From Vibrio madracius (lineage in GTDB: Bacteria; Pseudomonadota; Gammaproteobacteria; Enterobacterales; Vibrionaceae), in NCBI GenBank assembly GCA_000695745.1, contig ASHK01000340.1:1-10404 (forward strand): a DNA stretch of 10,404 nucleotides, written 5' to 3'. Under the pieces are notes generated by a model. That model was not told where the DNA came from, made no database searches, and saw only the letters and a list, made by a program, of their open reading frames with translations. A program made the translations under genes and the position numbers. This document shows positions 6,964-10,404 of the stretch, in pieces. Every line of letters starts with the position of its first letter. Positions within the stretch are counted from its first letter, which is position 1.

Positions 6964-8445
6964 TCAACCGCGTTTCTTGTGACTTGATAACCGAACGTGA
7001 CGTGACAGAATACGTTGTCCTTCTTCTTTGACATCAAGTCTTTTTCGCCATGTCCAGAGTCTCTCCCTTGCTGTCTTTGCATTGGATTCCAAGTCGATGA
7101 TGGGGTTGAGATAGGGGGAGGAAGAGTCGAGATCGTACATAATGGCTTCCATCGCTGTCATCTTCCAAGGTTCAAACAAAAGCGGCACAGACACCTTAGA
7201 CAACTCAGGTAGCCACTTGAGAATAAACTTACCCTTAGAGTCGTGCTCTTGAGCTTGTTTCGTGGGGTTGTAGATACGGATCGTGTTTACCCCTGTGATG
7301 CTGGCCTGCATTTGAAACTGTGGGTAGTGAATACCGGGCTCAAAGTCCAGGAAAAGCTGCGCCAAGTGTGTGACGCCTGAACGCCAGTCTATATTTAGAT
7401 GATGGGTTAGAAAGCTGACTAGCATGGCGCGCATTCGAAAGTTAAGATACCCTGTCCGGTGCAAGCAGCGCATACTAGCATCGACTAACGGTATGCCTGT
7501 TTTACCTTGTTTCCAGGCCTCTAACAGTATTAGATCTCTACTGCTGTTATGTTCCAGTAGTGGCTCATAGGCTTTGTTTAGGCAACGAAACTCCATCTGA
7601 CACTCCGACTCGAATTTCTGCATAAAATGACAGTGCCAATGTAAACGAGAAGACAGAGCGACTAGACTGCGACGAAAACCAGTAACGTGCCAATTCTGTA
7701 ATAGGCTTTGGTAAACTTGTCGAAGCGAGATATTGCCCCACGCAAGATAGGGAGAGAGGCGTGAGCACGCCACCCGAGACGCTGTAGGGCTAGATAAGGA
7801 ACGGTAGTATTCACGACCACGTTGCTGAAAGAAATCATGTAGCGTTTTCCAAGCTAGCGAACTACCGCCAGTCTGCATACCCTTAAGTTTCGATTGCCAG
7901 TTTAGTGGTGGAGAAAAAGCATGATTAAGATTAACCGTGTCGAGAGTGGTAAGTGTCTTGTTATGGAGTTGGATATCTAAAATAGGCTCTCTCATCACTT
8001 TGTTCCAATGTTTATCCCAGTGAGTTCTGTTGGCCGCTCCTCGTATTACCGCACCAAAGTCGTATTCGTGCCACGGTATATTGTGTTTTTGAAACCAAGT
8101 GGCTATGTCTTTATCTCGTTCAAAAGTGCAGTTCAAGCCAATCTCCTGATGAGAAAATACTGCATTAATCTGGAAATGGTTGCTTATAGCGCGAAAGCAC
8201 TCTAAGGCGTCACCGTGCATGATAGTGACATTGTGAGAGAGAGGAGCAAGCTTAGCGTTCATATCGGTGAGGGACTGCCAGACGAAACGCCAGTGTCGTT
8301 CAGAGTAATGAGGATTATCAAGCAACATGGGTTCAAAAACGTACAGAAGTACGGTCTGGAACTTAGACAATAAGGCTTGCTGTAAGGGTTGGTGATCGGT
8401 TAAGCGCAAATCACGCTTAAGCCATACAATATTAATGGTTTGCAT
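6964..8445 (-). CDS. photolyase/cryptochrome family FAD protein
   Basis: Residues are numbered from the upstream Met at 8448. An N-terminal alpha/beta domain opens with WLKRDLRL (9-16). The FAD-binding domain has [13 protein letters not shown] (229-241), [16 protein letters not shown] (312-327), [15 protein letters not shown] (332-346) and IRIYNPTKQ (390-398). Family members bind FAD and use blue light to repair UV lesions or to signal. The second ATG (8445) is preferred, six bases after GAGG. Aligned without gaps to recalled E. coli photolyase, W359 is kept (W355) but W306, N341, N378, W382 and W384 become S302, F337, H374, F378 and M380. The CPD-stacking and electron-relay residues therefore differ from class I CPD photolyases. 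It probably belongs to a separate subfamily; substrate unknown. A flavin reductase lies downstream. Confidence 0.9.
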   Translation of the reverse strand: MQTINIVWLKRDLRLTDHQPLQQALLSKFQTVLLYVFEPMLLDNPHYSERHWRFVWQSLTDMNAKLAPLSHNVTIMHGDALECFRAISNHFQINAVFSHQEIGLNCTFERDKDIATWFQKHNIPWHEYDFGAVIRGAANRTHWDKHWNKVMREPILDIQLHNKTLTTLDTVNLNHAFSPPLNWQSKLKGMQTGGSSLAWKTLHDFFQQRGREYYRSLSSPTASRVACSRLSPYLAWGNISLRQVYQSLLQNWHVTGFRRSLVALSSRLHWHCHFMQKFESECQMEFRCLNKAYEPLLEHNSSRDLILLEAWKQGKTGIPLVDASMRCLHRTGYLNFRMRAMLVSFLTHHLNIDWRSGVTHLAQLFLDFEPGIHYPQFQMQASITGVNTIRIYNPTKQAQEHDSKGKFILKWLPELSKVSVPLLFEPWKMTAMEAIMYDLDSSSPYLNPIIDLESNAKTARERLWTWRKRLDVKEEGQRILSRHVRLSSHKKRG

Positions 8446-8616
8446 CATTAACCTCTTTGGTTTCCTGACTCATGTCTACGTAAAGCGAGTACATATTTCT
8501 CAGAAGACCAATGGATTAATTCTAATAACGCTATTGAGGCGTCCTATTACGGCTTTATTGCTATGTTTGAAGTAAGATCTTTATCTAGCTTAGTGCTAAT
8601 CACCTAGGACGGTTAT

Positions 8617-8661
8617 ATAACTTCTTTAATAGTCAATAGTATTGAATATTAAAGAAGTTAT
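8617..8661. repeat. 45-bp near-perfect palindrome
   Basis: The sequence is symmetric about G8639, with 21 of 22 base pairs matching; the only mismatch is G8632/A8646. The outer arms TAACTTCTTTAATA (8618-8631) and TATTAAAGAAGTTA (8647-8660) are perfect, and TCAATA/TATTGA pair inside. It is AT-rich and lacks a T-tract, so it is not a typical rho-independent terminator. It could be a binding site for a large symmetric regulator, a cruciform-forming element or a copy of a small repeat family. It lies about 95 bp past the cupin stop and 172 bp before the photolyase start. Confidence 0.85.
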
Positions 8662-8671
8662 TGATAGGTGT

Positions 8672-8703
8672 CGTCTCTGATGATAGTCGTTCAACCAGAG
8701 ACG
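8672..8703. repeat. 8-bp inverted repeat between the palindrome and the cupin gene
   Basis: CGTCTCTG (8672-8679) and CAGAGACG (8696-8703) are perfect complements across a 16-base loop. It begins 11 bp after the 45-bp palindrome and 54 bp past the cupin stop codon. It could stabilise or end the cupin transcript, or form one arm of a structured RNA. There is no T-run on either side. Confidence 0.5.
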
Positions 8704-8756
8704 CCGAGCAAAGTAGTAGGAAAAGCTAGAAATAGGAGCGTGTGCTCTGCGGTCAA

Positions 8757-9365
8757 TTAACTGAGCTCAGTGTTGCCCAATAAGCTTTGAGACAGTAATT
8801 GAAGTTGCTCTGTATTTCCAGCAAAAAGATTGTCGCAGACAGCCTCTAATTTGATCCCAGATAGTTTTTGCTTTCGAGCTTCCCTTATGAGCAGCGCGAG
8901 TGCGAGTTCGCCAGAAATCGTCTCACTGTTCGGTTTCCATTGACTTACCGCTAAACATTCTTGAGTTTGTGAGAGCTTTGGAGAAAGCTTCGTCACATCA
9001 TGACGAATGACTTGAAGCAAGTCCTTGGTGATATCATCACGACTTTCAATAAGAAGCCTATCTAAGAGCGCGGAAGTCAGCGGGCTTATGTTGACCTTAC
9101 CAGCTTGCTTGGGAAAAGAATCCGTTAGCCGGACAGAGAATTTCACTACACTCACGTGACTTGTAGGCAAGATGGTTAAACTCATCAGACAATCCAACGG
9201 TAGCCAGAATACGTCACCGGCACTATAGACGTATTCGTTTTTACCAAGCTTTAACAACACCTTGCCACTTTCAACTCGGAACAGCTGATTATGTAGGATG
9301 TGTTTACGAGGTGTAATGGTCAGCAAATCGTAGCTGATGGATTGAAAGTCAATGGCGTGATTCAT
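8757..9365 (-). CDS. cupin-domain protein resembling an AraC-type sensor domain, no visible HTH
   Basis: This encodes 202 residues. Residues 20-80 look like a cupin barrel as in the AraC N-terminal domain: LFRVESGKVLLKLG, YSAGDVFWLPLD, then LTILPTSHVSVVKFSV. The C-terminal half is helical, but I see no AraC helix-turn-helix pair (no LA..G.S...L..F pattern), and the protein is about 60-80 residues shorter than a typical AraC regulator. It may be a ligand-sensing partner, a truncated regulator or a family of its own. The ATG at 9365-9363 has only a weak AAGA upstream. It is divergent from the acyltransferase gene across 199 bp. Function unknown. Confidence 0.6.
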   Translation of the reverse strand: MNHAIDFQSISYDLLTITPRKHILHNQLFRVESGKVLLKLGKNEYVYSAGDVFWLPLDCLMSLTILPTSHVSVVKFSVRLTDSFPKQAGKVNISPLTSALLDRLLIESRDDITKDLLQVIRHDVTKLSPKLSQTQECLAVSQWKPNSETISGELALALLIREARKQKLSGIKLEAVCDNLFAGNTEQLQLLSQSLLGNTELS

Positions 9366-9469
9366 GATGATCTTAAGTAGTTAATCTGCGCGTAGGTTAC
9401 CGTGAGTGAATCCCAAATCCAACCAAAGATCGCACTTTTATGTGCGCTGTGCTGAACAATCATGCAAAA

Positions 9470-9486
9470 GTGTGGTCTGACCTTAA
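9470..9486. promoter_or_regulatory. FadR-like operator core upstream of the acyltransferase
   Basis: The core TGGTCTGACC (9473-9482) matches the symmetric FadR core TGGTCnGACC fully; the outer bases of the 17-bp operator do not match. It lies 79-95 bp before the acyltransferase ATG. FadR is the long-chain acyl-CoA-responsive regulator of fatty-acid genes, so a lipid acyltransferase is a sensible target. A 9-10 bp core can occur by chance, so this stays tentative. Confidence 0.45.
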
Positions 9487-9511
9487 CAAAAATGGACTGA
9501 AGTTAGCTGCG

Positions 9512-9523
9512 GTCTATTTAGAC
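9512..9523. promoter_or_regulatory. 12-bp palindrome GTCTATTTAGAC near the acyltransferase promoter
   Basis: GTCTA and TAGAC pair perfectly around TT. It lies 42-53 bp before the acyltransferase ATG and just upstream of a TAGAAT (9530-9535) that could serve as a -10 box, although no good -35 fits. It may be an operator; no regulator is recognised. Confidence 0.25.
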
Positions 9524-9564
9524 TAAGCGTAGAATAGTGCAGCTTTTAATTTGATGTAACAAAC

Positions 9565-10404
9565 ATGACCATAGAAAACGACCCGTATATTGATATTCGT
9601 CCGTATAACGACGAAGAGATACCTGCTGCGATTGATCGTTTGATTAATGACGCAGAATTTATAGATGCAATTTTGCAACATCGCTTTTCAAGTCACGCTG
9701 CTTGGTTCAAGGCTTTAATGAGCCCGATGGTTAAAGTCTACTTGAAGTTTAAGTGGGCGAAACTGGATAGTGTTGAAGCGATTCAGCTTGAGGTGAAAAA
9801 GTACCTAGAGCAGACCTTGAATAGCACCACCAAAGGCGTGGTTTACAAAGGCCTCGATAAACTCGATAAGAATACCTCATACCTATTTGTTTCTAATCAC
9901 CGTGACATCGCCATGGACCCTGCTTTGGTCAATTATGGTCTTCACGAGGGGAGCCATAGAACGGTTCGTATTGCCATTGGTGATAACCTACTGAAAAAGC
10001 CTGTGCCACAGAGTTGATGCGTCTAAATAAGAGTTTTATTGTTAAGCGCTCTGTAAAAGGCCCGCGTGAGATGATGAAAGCGTTAGGAACGCTGTCTTCA
10101 TACATCAAACATTCATTGGACACAGGTAATTCCATTTGGATCGCCCAAAAAGAAGGTCGCGCAAAAGATGGTAATGACTATACCGATCCAGCGATTCTTA
10201 AGATGTTCCATGTTGAAGGACGCAAACAGAAAATCCCTTTTTCTGAGTACATCCGCTCTTTGAAGATTGTCCCTGTTTCAATTTCTTATGAAAACGATCC
10301 GTGCGACATAGCGAAAGCTAAAGAGCTCTATGAAAAAGCGACGCATGGCAATTATCAGAAAGGTGAGTTTGAAGATATCGAGAGCATTGTCCAAGGGATT
10401 ATTG
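9565..10404 (+). CDS. glycerolipid acyltransferase (PlsC-like), one -1 frameshift, 3' end outside window
   Basis: The protein belongs to the 1-acylglycerol-3-phosphate acyltransferase-like superfamily, which moves acyl groups to glycerolipids at the inner membrane. The catalytic block is FVSNHRDIAMDPA, with H112 and D118, an Hx5D spacing instead of the usual Hx4D. IAQKEGRAKDG is the phosphate-binding EGR block, and IVPVSISYE follows. The frame breaks at about 10002: LLKKP is followed in the next frame by CATELMRLNKSFIVKRS. One missing T (CCT TGT read as CCTGT) explains it. After repair the frame stays open to the window edge, at least 280 codons. A predicted FadR core lies upstream. The acyl donor and the position acylated cannot be told from sequence. 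The start at 9565 has no strong Shine-Dalgarno. Confidence 0.8.

Larger units (their letters stand above)
8446..8756. other. 311-bp intergenic stretch without a convincing gene
   Basis: No credible coding frame was seen on either strand. The stretch holds the 45-bp palindrome at 8617-8661, an 8-bp inverted repeat at 8672-8703, and presumably the photolyase promoter, for which I could not find clear boxes. The two adjacent inverted repeats leave room for a small RNA, but neither has a T-tract. The cupin gene has no recognisable terminator apart from these structures. Confidence 0.6.

Noticed and set aside
6786..7082. 98-codon minus-strand frame spanning the photolyase stop and the flavin reductase start
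   Set aside because: Its ends overlap two recognised genes in other frames and the product shows no known motif; the middle 140 bp fits a promoter region better.
8432..8473. 13-residue ORF ([13 protein letters not shown]) on the minus strand overlapping the photolyase start
   Set aside because: There is no Shine-Dalgarno sequence and its frame has no support beyond being open; unlike the leader at 5020 it has no stop-start overlap.
8461..8560. Search for an ECF sigma (RpoE/ChrR-type) promoter ahead of the photolyase gene
   Set aside because: A CGTA occurs near 8480, but no TGATC-type -35 sits at the right distance, so no light or singlet-oxygen promoter can be supported.
8654..8671. TTATTGATA resembling half of a LuxR/HapR quorum-sensing site
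   Set aside because: Only one half-site is present; the other half shows no match, and the sequence is largely part of the palindrome arm.
9431..9446. Small hairpin CGCAC-TTTTAT-GTGCG
   Set aside because: A five-pair stem is likely to occur by chance and has no position that suggests termination or control.

Overview
The window looks like ordinary chromosomal DNA of a Vibrio or close relative, probably the second chromosome. This is inferred from recalled protein resemblance (PyrC, NadE, a YdcH/DUF465 protein, a MOSC-Hcr fusion, a glycerolipid acyltransferase) and AT-leaning codon use; no database search was possible. There is no CRISPR array, transposase, phage gene, rRNA or tRNA.

Layout. 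1-119 (-): start of a DUF1289 Cys-motif protein. 167-189: strong Fur-type operator. 199-476 (+): small membrane protein. 475-504: bidirectional terminator. 530-1554 (-): pyrC, with a PurR-like box upstream. 1750-3572 (+): MOSC domain fused to an FAD/NAD/2Fe-2S reductase. 3635-3880 (-): DUF465/YdcH protein. 4101-4930 (-): nadE. 5049-5561 (+): short NadD-like nucleotidyltransferase, divergent from nadE, followed by an exported protein of unknown function at 5592-6086. 6167-6823 (-): flavin-reductase-family protein. 6964-8445 (-): photolyase/cryptochrome homologue. 8446-8756: non-coding stretch with a 45-bp near-perfect palindrome. 8757-9365 (-): cupin protein. 9565-end (+): acyltransferase, with a FadR-like core upstream.

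How the genes may work together. Two NAD-synthesis genes sit head to head and share a 118-bp control region. The flavin reductase lies downstream of the photolyase on the same strand, so reduced-flavin supply to the photolyase is possible. pyrC and the acyltransferase each have a plausible operator for the pathway regulator expected from other gammaproteobacteria (PurR, FadR).

The most striking property is technical or evolutionary. pyrC, nadE and the acyltransferase are each broken once, and the MOSC-Hcr gene twice, by single-base indels. A sixth is likely at the end of the small membrane protein. In each case adding or removing one base restores a family-typical protein. Because conserved and probably important genes are hit, sequencing or consensus error is more likely than real gene decay. 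I found no convincing new multi-gene system. The best unexplained signals are the palindrome at 8617-8661, the substituted photolyase active site, and the short leader ORF overlapping the NadD-like gene.
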